This document shows positions 39,701 through 48,305 of a stretch of DNA of 57,447 nt, piece after piece. The translations under genes and the position numbers were made by a program. The DNA is from an uncultured Angelakisella sp. (GTDB taxonomy: Bacteria > Bacillota > Clostridia > Oscillospirales > Ruminococcaceae), in the NCBI GenBank assembly GCA_910585525.1, contig CAJUFR010000012.1:1-57447 (forward strand), in the 5' to 3' direction. Below the pieces are notes generated by a model. That model did not search any database. It saw nothing but the letters and a program-made list of their open reading frames with translations, and had not been told where the DNA came from. The stretch's first letter is position 1. Every line of letters begins with the position of its first letter.

Positions 39701-41278
39701 TCACACCGCCCCGTCCCGCATCAGCTTGTACTCCATGGAATCCCGCAGCGCCTGCCAGCTGGCGTCGATGATGTCCGCCGAGCAGCCCACGGTGGTCCAG
39801 GTGGACAGGCCGTCGGTGGATTCGATGATGACCCGCACGGTGGCGGCGGTGGCCATGTGGCTTTCCATCACCCGCACCTTGTAGTCGATGAGCCGCACCT
39901 CTGAAAGGCTGGGGTAGAACACCTCCAGCGCCTTTCGCAGGGCGATATCCAGGGCGTGGACCGGGCCGTCCCCCTCGGCGGAGGTCATCTCAATGCTCTC
40001 CCCCACCCGCACCTTGATGATGGCGGAGCAGCTGCGGTCCACCTTGACGGCGGGCTGCTCCCCCAGTATCTTGAAATACTCCAGGTCGAAGGCCGGGCGG
40101 TACTTGCCCAGTTCCTTCCTGGCGAACAGTTCAAAGCTGGCGGCGGCGGATTCGTAGGCGTAGCCCTGGTACTCCCGGCCCTTCAGCTTCTCGATGAGTT
40201 CCGCCGTCACCTGGCTGTCCCGGGTGATGGAGCTGTCCAGCTCCGCCACCTTGCTGGCGATGGCGCTGCGGCCGGCGAACTCGGACAGCAGGATGCTCCG
40301 GCGGTTGCCCACCGCCTCCGGGGTGATGTGCTCAAAGGTGGCGGCGTTTTTGGTCACCCCGTCCACATGCATCCCGCCCTTGTGGGCAAAGGCGCTGCGC
40401 CCCACATAGGGCATGTTGGCGGGCAGGGCCAGGTTGGTCACCTCGGCGATGAACCGGGCGGTCTTGCCGATACGCACCATCTTTTCATCCGGGATGCAGC
40501 GGTACCCCTTCTTTAATTGCAGGTTGGGGATGATGGTGGAAAGGTTGGTGTTGCCGCACCGCTCCCCAAAGCCGATGTAGGTGCCCTGGACCTGGCTGGC
40601 CCCGGCCTCCACGGCGGCCATGGCGGCGGCCACGGCGCAGCCGCTGTCGTTGTGGGCGTGGATGCCCACCGGGATGCCCAGCAGCCCCACCATCTCCCCG
40701 GTGATATCCCCCACCTGGTCCGGGAAAGTGCCGCCGTTGGTGTCACAGAGGACCACCCGGTCCGCCCCGGCCTCCCGGGCGGCCAGCACCGCCTGGCGGG
40801 CGTAGTCCGGGTGGCTCCGGTAACCGTCAAAGAAATGCTCGGCGTCAAATATGACCATCCGCCCCTGCTCCTTGAGGAAGGAGACGGTGTCCCGTATCAT
40901 CGCCAGATTTTCCTCCAGGGTGGTGCGCAGCACGTCCCGGACGTGGAGGTCCCAGCTTTTGCCGAACACCGCCACCCACCGGGTCCCGGCGGAGAGAAGG
41001 GCGGCGCAGCCCTCGTCCTCCCTGGCGGAGCCCCCCTTCTTCCGGGTGGAACCGAAGGCAACCAGTTGGGTCTCCCCCAACACCAGTTCCCCGGCCCGGC
41101 GGAAAAACTCCATGTCCTTGGGGTTGGAACCGGGGTTCCCCGCCTCCACAAAAGCGATGCCCAGCTTGCACAGCTTCTGGGCGATGTTCAGCTTGTCCTC
41201 CAGGGAAAAGCTGATGCCCTCCCCCTGGGCCCCGTCCCGGAGGGTGGTGTCAAATATCTCGATGCTCCTGGGCTCCAT
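39701..41278 (-). CDS. cimA: (R)-citramalate synthase
   Basis: Condenses pyruvate and acetyl-CoA to citramalate, giving 2-oxobutyrate for isoleucine without threonine deaminase. The 525-residue product has the DRE-TIM barrel start IEIFDTTLRDGAQGEGISFS and HAHNDSGCAVA metal site, with a C-terminal LeuA dimer/regulatory domain (about 400-525). GAQGEG, in place of the GEQAPG of the adjacent LeuA, marks the CimA branch. Downstream of leuA and ydeI, probably co-transcribed. Confidence 0.93.
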   Translation of the reverse strand: MEPRSIEIFDTTLRDGAQGEGISFSLEDKLNIAQKLCKLGIAFVEAGNPGSNPKDMEFFRRAGELVLGETQLVAFGSTRKKGGSAREDEGCAALLSAGTRWVAVFGKSWDLHVRDVLRTTLEENLAMIRDTVSFLKEQGRMVIFDAEHFFDGYRSHPDYARQAVLAAREAGADRVVLCDTNGGTFPDQVGDITGEMVGLLGIPVGIHAHNDSGCAVAAAMAAVEAGASQVQGTYIGFGERCGNTNLSTIIPNLQLKKGYRCIPDEKMVRIGKTARFIAEVTNLALPANMPYVGRSAFAHKGGMHVDGVTKNAATFEHITPEAVGNRRSILLSEFAGRSAIASKVAELDSSITRDSQVTAELIEKLKGREYQGYAYESAAASFELFARKELGKYRPAFDLEYFKILGEQPAVKVDRSCSAIIKVRVGESIEMTSAEGDGPVHALDIALRKALEVFYPSLSEVRLIDYKVRVMESHMATAATVRVIIESTDGLSTWTTVGCSADIIDASWQALRDSMEYKLMRDGAV

Positions 41279-41299
41279 GGGTGCCCTCCTTTTTTGCGG

Positions 41300-41863
41300 T
41301 CACATAGGCCGCAGGTTTTTGTCCAGTCTGTCCACGATCCAGGCCAGGCGCTTTTCCCGCCCGGCGTCGGTCTTGGCGTCGAAGTAGGCCCGGGCGTAGG
41401 TCTTTCTCACCGACGGCGGCATGGCCTGGAAGTTGGTAAAGGCGGGCTCATGGCCCTCCAGCAGGGCGGCGAGCCGGGCCGCCTGTTCCTCCCCCACCGT
41501 CACCATGGGGTCCGGGGCGTCCCACTGGCCGTTCTCCCTGGCCTCCTGTATCTTTTCCCGGCCCAGGTCGGTCATCAGCCCCTTTTCCTCCAGCTTCTGG
41601 ACCAGGGCCTTGTTCTTCTCCGACCATTTGCTTTTCTTCCGGCGGAGGGAGAAATATTTCTTGTAGGTGGTGCTGTCGATACTCTGCATCTGCCCGTCCA
41701 CCCACCCGAAGCAGAGGGCTTCCTCCAGGGCCTCCCCCGCCTTGATGGTTTTTGGCCCCCCGGCCTTGCCAAACACCAGCCAGACACCGCCGCTGGTCCG
41801 GCTGTTCCCGGCAAGCCAGGCCCGGAAGGCGGCGCGGTCCTCGAACCGCAGCAGTTCGTCCAT
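41300..41863 (-). CDS. YdeI/OmpD-associated family protein
   Basis: 187 residues. FGWVDGQMQSIDSTTYKKYF and RRKKSKWSEKNKALVQKLEE, then PSVRKTYARAYFDAKTDAGR, are typical of the YdeI-like family (YdeI/OmpD-associated, DUF1801-related). Homologues are linked to resistance to antimicrobial peptides in a few bacteria, but the general role is unclear. Sits between leuA and cimA with short gaps, an odd place for it. Confidence 0.8.
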   Translation of the reverse strand: MDELLRFEDRAAFRAWLAGNSRTSGGVWLVFGKAGGPKTIKAGEALEEALCFGWVDGQMQSIDSTTYKKYFSLRRKKSKWSEKNKALVQKLEEKGLMTDLGREKIQEARENGQWDAPDPMVTVGEEQAARLAALLEGHEPAFTNFQAMPPSVRKTYARAYFDAKTDAGREKRLAWIVDRLDKNLRPM

Positions 41864-41875
41864 TGTTATCCTCCT

Positions 41876-43387
41876 TTACTGGGCGATGATCTTATTGACG
41901 GCGTTGAGATACGCCTTCAGGCTGGCTTCAAAGATATCGGTGGAAAGCCCCCGGCCGGTGACGGTGCGCTCCCCCTGGCGCAGCTTCACCACCACCTCGC
42001 CCTGGGCGTCCTCCCCCTCGGTGACCGAGTGGATGCTGTAGTTCACCAGCTGGAAGCCCACCTTGACGATGCGGTCGATGGCCTTGAAGGCGGCGTCGAT
42101 GGGGCCGTCCCCCCGGGCCACATGCTCGATCTCCTCCCCGTCCCGGATGAGCTTTACCACCGCCGTGGCGGAAATGACGGTGCCGCTGTTGACCACGAAG
42201 CTGTGGAGACGGTAGGTCTCCGGGATGGTGTACCCCGCCGCCCCCACGATGGCTTCGATGTCCTTGTTGGTCACCCTCTTCTTCCGGTCCGCCAGGGCCA
42301 GGAATCGGGCGAAGGCCTTTTCCAGCACGCTTTCCGGCAGGGTGTAGCCCAGTTCCTCCACCCGCTGGGCAAAGGCGTGCTTGCCGGAGTGCTTGCCCAG
42401 CACCAGGTCGTTGTCATAGATGCCGATGGCCTGGGGGGACATGATCTCGTAGGTGAGGGGGTTCTTGAGCACCCCGTGCTGGTGGATGCCAGCCTCGTGG
42501 TTGAAGGCGTTGCGGCCCACCACCGGCTTGTTGGGGGGTATCTTCTGTCCGATGACGGTGGAGACCAGGCGGCAGGTGCGGTAGATCTGCCGCAGGTTGA
42601 TGCCGGTCTCCAGGCCGAAGAACTGCCCCCGGGTGTCCAGGGCCATGATGATCTCCTCCAGGGAGACGTTGCCCGCCCGCTCCCCGATACCGTTGATGGT
42701 GCCCTCCACCTGGCTGGCCCCCGCCCGCACCGCCGCCAGGGAGTTGGCCACCGCCATCCCCAGGTCGTTGTGACAGTGGACCGAGATGGGGACCTCCTCC
42801 CCGTCCTTCCCCTTGTGGAGGTTGTCCTTTAAATAGGTGATGAGTTGGGTCATCTCCTCCGGGGTGATGTACCCCACCGTGTCCGGGACGTTGACGATGC
42901 CCGCCCCGGCGTCGATGGCGGTGTTCAGGGCGGCGAGCAAAAACTCCCGGTCGCTGCGGGTGGCGTCCTCGGCGGAAAACTCCACGTCATCGCAGAGGCT
43001 CCGGGCCAGGGCCACGCTTTGGGCGATCATCTCCAGGGCTTTTTCCCGGGTAATGTTCAGCTTCTCCTTTAAATGCAGGTCGCTGGTGGCGATAAAGACA
43101 TGGAGCCGGGACCTTTTGGCCGGCTCCAGCGCCTTGGCCGCTGTCTCGATATCCCCCGGCACCGCCCGGCAGAGGGCGGCCACCGTGGACCGGGTGATGG
43201 TCTTTGCCACCGCCTGCACCGCCTCAAAGTCGTCGGGGGAGGAAACGGGGAACCCCGCCTCGATGACGTCCACCCCCAGCCGCTCCAGCTGGCGGGCCAG
43301 TTCCACCTTCTCCCGGGGGTTCATGGTGCAGCCCGGGGCCTGCTCCCCGTCCCGGAGGGTGGTGTCAAATATCCGTATCCTTCTCAC
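41876..43387 (-). CDS. leuA: 2-isopropylmalate synthase
   Basis: First committed enzyme of leucine synthesis: 2-oxoisovalerate plus acetyl-CoA to 2-isopropylmalate. The 503 residues include IRIFDTTLRDGEQAPGCTM, the metal motif HCHNDLGMAVANSLAA and a C-terminal regulatory LeuA dimer domain with leucine feedback site. GTG at 43387 follows GGAGGG. Located 17 bases after a GntR regulator on the same strand. Confidence 0.96.
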   Translation of the reverse strand: MRRIRIFDTTLRDGEQAPGCTMNPREKVELARQLERLGVDVIEAGFPVSSPDDFEAVQAVAKTITRSTVAALCRAVPGDIETAAKALEPAKRSRLHVFIATSDLHLKEKLNITREKALEMIAQSVALARSLCDDVEFSAEDATRSDREFLLAALNTAIDAGAGIVNVPDTVGYITPEEMTQLITYLKDNLHKGKDGEEVPISVHCHNDLGMAVANSLAAVRAGASQVEGTINGIGERAGNVSLEEIIMALDTRGQFFGLETGINLRQIYRTCRLVSTVIGQKIPPNKPVVGRNAFNHEAGIHQHGVLKNPLTYEIMSPQAIGIYDNDLVLGKHSGKHAFAQRVEELGYTLPESVLEKAFARFLALADRKKRVTNKDIEAIVGAAGYTIPETYRLHSFVVNSGTVISATAVVKLIRDGEEIEHVARGDGPIDAAFKAIDRIVKVGFQLVNYSIHSVTEGEDAQGEVVVKLRQGERTVTGRGLSTDIFEASLKAYLNAVNKIIAQ

Positions 43388-43404
43388 AGAGGGTCCCTCC
43401 TTAT

Positions 43405-44082
43405 TTAATTTTCAGCCTTGGACGGGTTGTCCAGCATCCAGCGCAGCGAGACATCCCAGTTTTTCTTCAGTTCCGCCTTGGCCCCCTCCAGGTCCCCTGC
43501 CCGCAGCGCCTCCAGGATGCTGCGGTGGTTCTGGTAGCTTTGAGCCGACTGGGCGTCCTCCTGGAAGAACCGGTTCTCGTTACGGCAGGCCTGGAGTTCC
43601 AGCTGCTCCGAAAAGCTGAGAAGATAGGGGTTGCCCGACAGGCCGCAGAGGTACTGGTGGAACTGGTAGTCGGCCTCGCTGGCCTGTTCCGGCGTCCCGG
43701 CGGCGCAGCAGCGGGAAAAGTGTTCGTTCAACTCCTCCAGCCGCTCCAGCTGCTCCGGGGTGATGGTGCGGATGCAGAGTTCCAGGGCCAGGGACTGGAG
43801 GGCCACCAGTAACTGGTAGACATGGGCCATGTCCTGGTCGTCGATGGGGGCCACGTAGGTGCCGCTGGAGGGGACGATCTGCACCAGCTTTTTTTCACTG
43901 AGCAGCTGCAGCGCCTCCCGCACCGGTGTGCGGGAGACCGAAAAATAGCGGGCCAACTCCACGTCGTTGAGCCGTTCCCGGGGCTGTAACGTCCCGTTGA
44001 TGATCCACTGGCGCAGGGTCTGGTAGACCCGCTCCTTGGCGGTGGTGCGTGGGAGGATCTGGGTCTGGGGCGGGATGGGCAT
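43405..44082 (-). CDS. GntR-family transcriptional regulator (FadR-like)
   Basis: 225 residues: N-terminal winged HTH (LNDVELARYFSVSRTPVREALQLLSEKKLV at about 38-67, a stretch longer than quoted motifs elsewhere but split by the recognition helix) and an all-helical FCD-type effector domain (about 85-210). ATG at 44082 with AAGGAG ten bases upstream. It is divergent from the dpaL-symporter unit and upstream of leuA, so it may control either or both. Ligand unknown. Confidence 0.88.
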   Translation of the reverse strand: MPIPPQTQILPRTTAKERVYQTLRQWIINGTLQPRERLNDVELARYFSVSRTPVREALQLLSEKKLVQIVPSSGTYVAPIDDQDMAHVYQLLVALQSLALELCIRTITPEQLERLEELNEHFSRCCAAGTPEQASEADYQFHQYLCGLSGNPYLLSFSEQLELQACRNENRFFQEDAQSAQSYQNHRSILEALRAGDLEGAKAELKKNWDVSLRWMLDNPSKAEN

Positions 44083-44116
44083 AAGCAGGGCTCTCCTTTT
44101 TCTCACGAATATCCCT

Positions 44117-44145
44117 ATTTTACAGGAAAAACCCGCTGTATGCAA
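44117..44145 (-). promoter_or_regulatory. Promoter of gntR-leuA-ydeI-cimA
   Basis: Minus-strand TTGCAT (44140-44145) and TAAAAT (44117-44122) with a 17-base spacer, 35 bases before the gntR start. The -35 region resembles part of the TTGCATATC repeats further upstream. Confidence 0.65.
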
Positions 44146-44192
44146 GACGGAGCCATCTCTTCTCCGGGGGGGTTTCTCTCCTTTTTGAACAA

Positions 44193-44294
44193 ATCATAGA
44201 TAAAATATTTATGATATGTTACGATTTTTGCTCCAATATATTGCATATCAGAAAAAGAGTGATACAATAACATCAAACGATATATCGCATATCG
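44193..44294. promoter_or_regulatory. Operator-like repeats in gntR/dpaL control region
   Basis: Two near-identical direct copies, TATATTGCATATCA (44237-44250) and TATATCGCATATCG (44281-44294), start 44 bases apart, about four helical turns; each has ATAT-N3-ATAT symmetry. A separate inverted repeat ATCATA/TATGAT lies at 44193-44215, and the palindrome CGATATATCG at 44278-44287. They flank the dpaL core promoter and are good candidate GntR sites. Confidence 0.55.
44241..44268 (+). promoter_or_regulatory. Promoter of dpaL-symporter operon
   Basis: TTGCAT (44241-44246) and TACAAT (44263-44268), 16-base spacer. The -35 lies within the first operator-like repeat and the second repeat is just downstream of the expected start site. 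Confidence 0.65.
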
Positions 44295-44317
44295 GTTTGA
44301 CAAAAGGAGGAACCACT

Positions 44318-45520
44318 ATGGACGGATGCTTTAAACTCGTGTCGCCGCCCCGCCCCGCCGGGGCCCGCAGCGACGTCACCCCCTTCGGGGTGGAGACCGC
44401 CAAGCGCACCCGGGCCTTCCACGCCAGCTTCCCGGAGTATTCAGTCACCCCCCTGGCCGATCTTTCCGGCCTGGCAAAGGAACTGGGCCTGGGCGGGGTC
44501 TATGTCAAGGACGAAAGCTACCGCTTCGGCCTCAACGCCTTCAAGGTGCTGGGGGGCAGCTTCGCCATCGGCAGCTACCTGGCCGGGCGGCTGGGGGTGG
44601 ATATCGGCCAACTCCCCTACGACCGGATGACCGGCAAGGAGACTCGGGAAAAGCTGGGGGATATCACCTTCGTCACCGCCACCGACGGCAACCATGGCCG
44701 GGGCGTGGCCTGGACCGCCAACCGCCTGGGGCAGAAGTCGGTGGTCTACATGCCCAAGGGCTCGGCCCTGGAGCGGCTGGAGAACATCCGGGCCCTGGGA
44801 TCCGACGCCTCCATCACCGAACTGAACTATGACGACGCTGTGCGCTTGGCCAACCAGGGGGCGGAAAAATACGGCTGGGTCATGGTCCAAGACACCGCCT
44901 GGGAGGGGTACGAGGACATCCCCCGGTGGATCATGCAGGGCTACACCACCCTGGCCCTGGAGGCCGCCGAGCAGCTGCGGCAGCTGTCGGTAGAAAAGCC
45001 CACCCACATCTTCCTCCAGGCAGGGGTGGGGGCCATGTCCGGCGGCATCACCGGCTTTTTGCGGGACTGCTACGGCGACGAGCCGGTCATCACCATCGTG
45101 GAACCCAACAAGGCGGATTGCATCTACCGCAGCGCCCGGGCCGGGGAGCGGTACTGCGTCACCGGCGAGATGCAGACCATCATGGCGGGCCTTGCCTGCG
45201 GCGAGCCCTGCACCATCGGCTGGGATATCCTGCGGGACCACGCTGACCACTTCATCTCCTGCCCCGAGTACGTGGCGGCCAAGGGGATGCGCGTCCTGGG
45301 CAACCCTGTCAACGGGGATACCCGGGTGATCTCCGGCGAAAGTGGCGCCGTCACCTTGGGGCTGGTGGCCGAACTGATGCAGAACCCCAGCCTGGACTGG
45401 CTCCGGGAGCCCCTGGGCCTTGGCAGCGATTCCCGGGTGCTATGCATCTCCACCGAGGGGGACACCGACCGGGAGAACTACCGGCGCATCGTCTGGGACG
45501 GCGCCTGGCCCAGTTTTTAA
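44318..45520 (+). CDS. dpaL: Diaminopropionate ammonia-lyase
   Basis: PLP enzyme (YgeX/DpaL family) that splits 2,3-diaminopropionate to pyruvate and ammonia. The 400 residues have the PLP-lysine region SYRFGLNAFKVLGGSFA (Lys about 77), the fold-type II glycine-rich loop TATDGNHGRGVAW and QAGVGAMSGGITGF. ATG at 44318 with AAAGGAGG upstream. Forms a two-gene unit with a sodium:amino-acid symporter, suggesting uptake and catabolism of diaminopropionate or a related amino acid. Confidence 0.93.
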   Translation: MDGCFKLVSPPRPAGARSDVTPFGVETAKRTRAFHASFPEYSVTPLADLSGLAKELGLGGVYVKDESYRFGLNAFKVLGGSFAIGSYLAGRLGVDIGQLPYDRMTGKETREKLGDITFVTATDGNHGRGVAWTANRLGQKSVVYMPKGSALERLENIRALGSDASITELNYDDAVRLANQGAEKYGWVMVQDTAWEGYEDIPRWIMQGYTTLALEAAEQLRQLSVEKPTHIFLQAGVGAMSGGITGFLRDCYGDEPVITIVEPNKADCIYRSARAGERYCVTGEMQTIMAGLACGEPCTIGWDILRDHADHFISCPEYVAAKGMRVLGNPVNGDTRVISGESGAVTLGLVAELMQNPSLDWLREPLGLGSDSRVLCISTEGDTDRENYRRIVWDGAWPSF

Positions 45521-45564
45521 AGGTTTGAGGACGTAACAAGGACATAATTACAGGAGGGAAAACC

Positions 45565-46923
45565 ATGTTTGATAAGCTGGTAAGCGTCACCGAGTTCCTG
45601 TGGGGCACACCTCTGATGATCCTGATGGTAGGGGTCGGTCTCTACCTGTCCGCCCGCACCGGCTTCTTCCAGTTCACCGGCGTCAAGACCATCTGGAAAA
45701 AGACCGTGGGGGAACTGTTCGGCAAGGAGAATAACACCTCCGCCACCGGCGACGGCACCCTGAACCCCTTCCAGGCCCTTTCCACCGTGCTGGCCGGCAC
45801 CGTGGGCAGCGGCAACATCGCCGGCGTGGCGGCTGCCATCGCCGTGGGCGGCCCCGGCGCCGTCTTTTGGATGTGGGTCATCGCCCTGGTGGGGATGATG
45901 ACCAAGATGGCGGAGGTCACCCTCTCGGTGGCCTACCGGGAAAAGGGTGAGGACGGCGAATACTACGGCGGCCCCATGTACTACATCAAAAAGGGCCTGG
46001 GCGGCGGCATAGGCAAGTTCCTGGGCGGCTTCTACGCCGTGGCCCTCTTTGTGCTGGTGGTCACCGACGCCTGCTTTGTCCAGACCAACACCCTGGCCAC
46101 CTCGGCACAGGACGTGTTCCATATCCCTCTTATCGTCAGCGGCGTCGTCCTGGTGGCGCTGAGCATCTTTGTCATCATGCGGGGCGGCATCAAGAAGATC
46201 GGCAGCTTCTGCGGCAAGGTGGTGCCCCCCATGTGCGCCCTCTACATCCTGGGCTGCCTGGTGGTCATCATCGCCAACATCGGCAACGTTCCTTCCGCCT
46301 TTGGCATGATCTTCAAGTACGCCTTTGCCCCTGCCCCCGCCGTGGGCGGCTTCGTGGGTTCCACCCTCTCGCTGGCTATGGGCCGGGGCGCTGCCCGGGG
46401 CATTTTCTCCAACGAGGCCGGTGAAGGCACCGCCGCCACCGTCCACGCCACCGCCCAGACCGACCACCCCGCTCACCAGGGGATGTACGGCATCCTGGAG
46501 GTGTTCATCGACACCGTGGTCGTCTGTACCCTCACCGCCCTGGCCATCATCACCAGCGGCGTCTGGAGCAGCGGCGAGACCGGCGTGGTCCTTACCTTTG
46601 CGGCTTTCCGCAGCGTGCTGGGCAACGCGGGGACCTGGGTGCTTTGCATCGCCGTGATCCTGTTCACCTATTCCAGCTATCTGGGGTTCTTTGTGGAGTA
46701 CCGCACCAGTGTGGGGTATCTCTTTGGGGAAAGGAGTGTTAAGATCCTTCAGTGGTTCTTCTTCCTGCCGCCTATCATCGCTGTGACGATGCCCATTGAG
46801 GCGATCTGGTCCCTGGCGGACATGGCGGTTGGGTTTATCGTGATACCGAATATGATTGCGCTGCTGCTGTTGAGCAATAAGTTTGTGGCGCTGGTGAAGG
46901 AGTATACTGGGCGGGAGAAATAG
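45565..46923 (+). CDS. Sodium:alanine symporter family (AGCS) amino-acid transporter
   Basis: 452-residue membrane carrier. ALSTVLAGTVGSGNIAGVA and GGPGAVFWMWVIALVGMMTK are hallmark AGCS sequence, and GAARGIFSNEAGEGTAAT is the sodium/substrate region. About ten helices. ATG at 45565 with AGGAGGG upstream, 44 bases after dpaL. Likely imports the DpaL substrate or a small neutral amino acid; specificity is inferred from context only. Confidence 0.92.
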   Translation: MFDKLVSVTEFLWGTPLMILMVGVGLYLSARTGFFQFTGVKTIWKKTVGELFGKENNTSATGDGTLNPFQALSTVLAGTVGSGNIAGVAAAIAVGGPGAVFWMWVIALVGMMTKMAEVTLSVAYREKGEDGEYYGGPMYYIKKGLGGGIGKFLGGFYAVALFVLVVTDACFVQTNTLATSAQDVFHIPLIVSGVVLVALSIFVIMRGGIKKIGSFCGKVVPPMCALYILGCLVVIIANIGNVPSAFGMIFKYAFAPAPAVGGFVGSTLSLAMGRGAARGIFSNEAGEGTAATVHATAQTDHPAHQGMYGILEVFIDTVVVCTLTALAIITSGVWSSGETGVVLTFAAFRSVLGNAGTWVLCIAVILFTYSSYLGFFVEYRTSVGYLFGERSVKILQWFFFLPPIIAVTMPIEAIWSLADMAVGFIVIPNMIALLLLSNKFVALVKEYTGREK

Positions 46924-46960
46924 GTACCGCCACGCCTGCTGAACCCCCTTCCACCACCCA

Positions 46961-46996
46961 AAAACACCCGTCCACCGGTAGGTGGACGGGTGTTTT
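46961..46996. terminator. Terminator after symporter gene
   Basis: AAAACACCCGTCCACC (46961-46976) pairs with GGTGGACGGGTGTTTT (46981-46996) around a 4-base loop; usable in both directions. Confidence 0.93.
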
Positions 46997-47035
46997 GCGA
47001 GGGATGCCGGCCCCTTTGGGCAACAAACAGCGACC

Positions 47036-47323
47036 TCAGCTGTTCAGGCTCCGCTCCAGCCAGATGCTGGCGATGTTCAGCGCCTGGTAGATCCCCTTCT
47101 TCTCCGCCTTCTTGATGATGCGCTTCATGGGGGGCAGGCTCTCGTCGGTGGAGAGTATCTGGACCAGGACGCGGTCGGAGATGGGCACGCCGGCGATCTC
47201 TCCACTGGTGCCCAGTATCTGGAGCATGGCTACATATTTCTCTGCCGGGTGGCCGTAGTAGACGGTATTGCCGCTGCGCACCAGGGGTTTCCCCTTGTAC
47301 ATGGGCATCTTGGTTTCTGCCAT
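47036..47323 (-). CDS. Conserved-looking hypothetical protein, 95 residues
   Basis: Soluble basic protein starting MAETKMPMYKGKPLVRSGNT, with YYGHPAEKYVAMLQILGT and a Lys-rich MKRIIKKAEKKG segment. The ATG at 47323 lies about nine bases from AAGGAGG. A promoter lies just upstream and a terminator downstream, so it is a single-gene unit. I do not recognise the family. Confidence 0.65.
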   Translation of the reverse strand: MAETKMPMYKGKPLVRSGNTVYYGHPAEKYVAMLQILGTSGEIAGVPISDRVLVQILSTDESLPPMKRIIKKAEKKGIYQALNIASIWLERSLNS

Positions 47324-47365
47324 AAGGGCGGACCTCCTTTTCGGTCTTAATATCACTATTTTATT

Positions 47366-47394
47366 AGTATACCACGTTTACCGGGGGTTGTAAA
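47366..47394 (-). promoter_or_regulatory. Promoter of 95-residue gene
   Basis: Minus-strand TTTACA (47389-47394) and TATACT (47366-47371) with a 17-base spacer, directly after the stop codon of the AbrB-like gene. Confidence 0.7.
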
Positions 47395-47396
47395 CC

Positions 47397-47864
47397 TCAA
47401 AAGACCGGTATCTCCCCGGTGTACGCCTCCGAGCGCTCCACCAGCGGGCCCTTTGCCCCCATGGTGAAGGCGATGTCGCTGCTGCGGATGGAGAGCAGCT
47501 CCATGCCGGGCTCCAACCTCAGCAGGTCCAGCATCCCCGGGGTCAGAACCAGCCGCCCCTCTGGGGATATATCCGCCCAGCAGTAGGCCCGGCCCTTGTA
47601 CCGGATGAACTCTCCCGGCCCCAGGGCATAACCCTCCAGCCCGGGAAGTTCCGCCAGGATGTGCCCCAGCTTGGACGGCCCCAGCAGCCCCTTCCGGGTG
47701 ACGCAAAACCCGCCGGTGCTCTTGCTGCCGGTGAAGAGATAGACCTTCCCCTCCCCTGTGATGCCGTACTCCTCCACCGCCTGGGGCGGTATCTGGACGC
47801 CGCCGTCCCCCCGGATGACCGACCTGCCGAAAATAAATTTCCCGCCCTTGTTCATCTGTGGCAT
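47397..47864 (-). CDS. Protein with two AbrB/SpoVT-like halves
   Basis: 155 residues. Two similar segments, GGVQIPPQAVEEYGITGEGK (about 21-40) and GRLVLTPGMLDLLRLEPGME (about 103-122), each read as the swapped-hairpin AbrB pattern, in one chain. Classic AbrB proteins have one such module and dimerise, so this could be a single-chain pseudo-dimer or a non-DNA-binding relative. ATG at 47864 with GGAGGG upstream. Function unknown. Confidence 0.6.
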   Translation of the reverse strand: MPQMNKGGKFIFGRSVIRGDGGVQIPPQAVEEYGITGEGKVYLFTGSKSTGGFCVTRKGLLGPSKLGHILAELPGLEGYALGPGEFIRYKGRAYCWADISPEGRLVLTPGMLDLLRLEPGMELLSIRSSDIAFTMGAKGPLVERSEAYTGEIPVF

Positions 47865-47921
47865 AACTATCCCTCCATTCTCTCACGGAAAAAGCCGCCC
47901 GGGTTGCCGGACGGCTTGGCG

Positions 47922-48173
47922 TCATACGTTGAGGTAGGACTTGAGCAGCATCTGGAGCAGTTCGTCCCGGTCGATGTGCCGGATGAGGCTGCGGGCGTTG
48001 TTATAGGTGGTGATGTAGGTGGGGTCCTCCGAGAGGATGTACCCCACAATCTGGTTGATGGGGTTGTAGCCCTTCTGGCGCAGCGCCTCGTAGACGGTGG
48101 TGAGGATCTTTTTGACTTCCTTCTCCCTATCCTCGGCGATGGAAAAGGAAATGGTCGGTTCATGCGTTGCCAT
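47922..48173 (-). CDS. ireB: IreB family regulatory phosphoprotein
   Basis: 83-residue protein (UPF0297/YrzL family). TISFSIAEDREKEVKKILTT, ALRQKGYNPINQIVGYILS and ARSLIRHIDRDELLQMLLKS cover the whole family. IreB is phosphorylated by the IreK Ser/Thr kinase in Enterococcus and affects cephalosporin resistance. Usually next to ruvX and alaS; here it stands alone with its own promoter. ATG at 48173 with a GGGGGAG site. Confidence 0.9.
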   Translation of the reverse strand: MATHEPTISFSIAEDREKEVKKILTTVYEALRQKGYNPINQIVGYILSEDPTYITTYNNARSLIRHIDRDELLQMLLKSYLNV

Positions 48174-48237
48174 CGGCTCTCCCCCATTTCGGTAAAAGAT
48201 TTGGACGGGCAGGGACGTCCCCTCCCCTATCCTCTTT

Positions 48238-48266
48238 ATTGTAACCCATTCCGGCAAAGAAAACAA
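48238..48266 (-). promoter_or_regulatory. Promoter of ireB
   Basis: Minus-strand TTGTTT (48261-48266) and TACAAT (48238-48243) with a 17-base spacer, 65 bases before ireB. Confidence 0.65.
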
Positions 48267-48305
48267 GGGGCCTGACCGCCTATTGCGGAGAAGTTACCAA
48301 AATGT

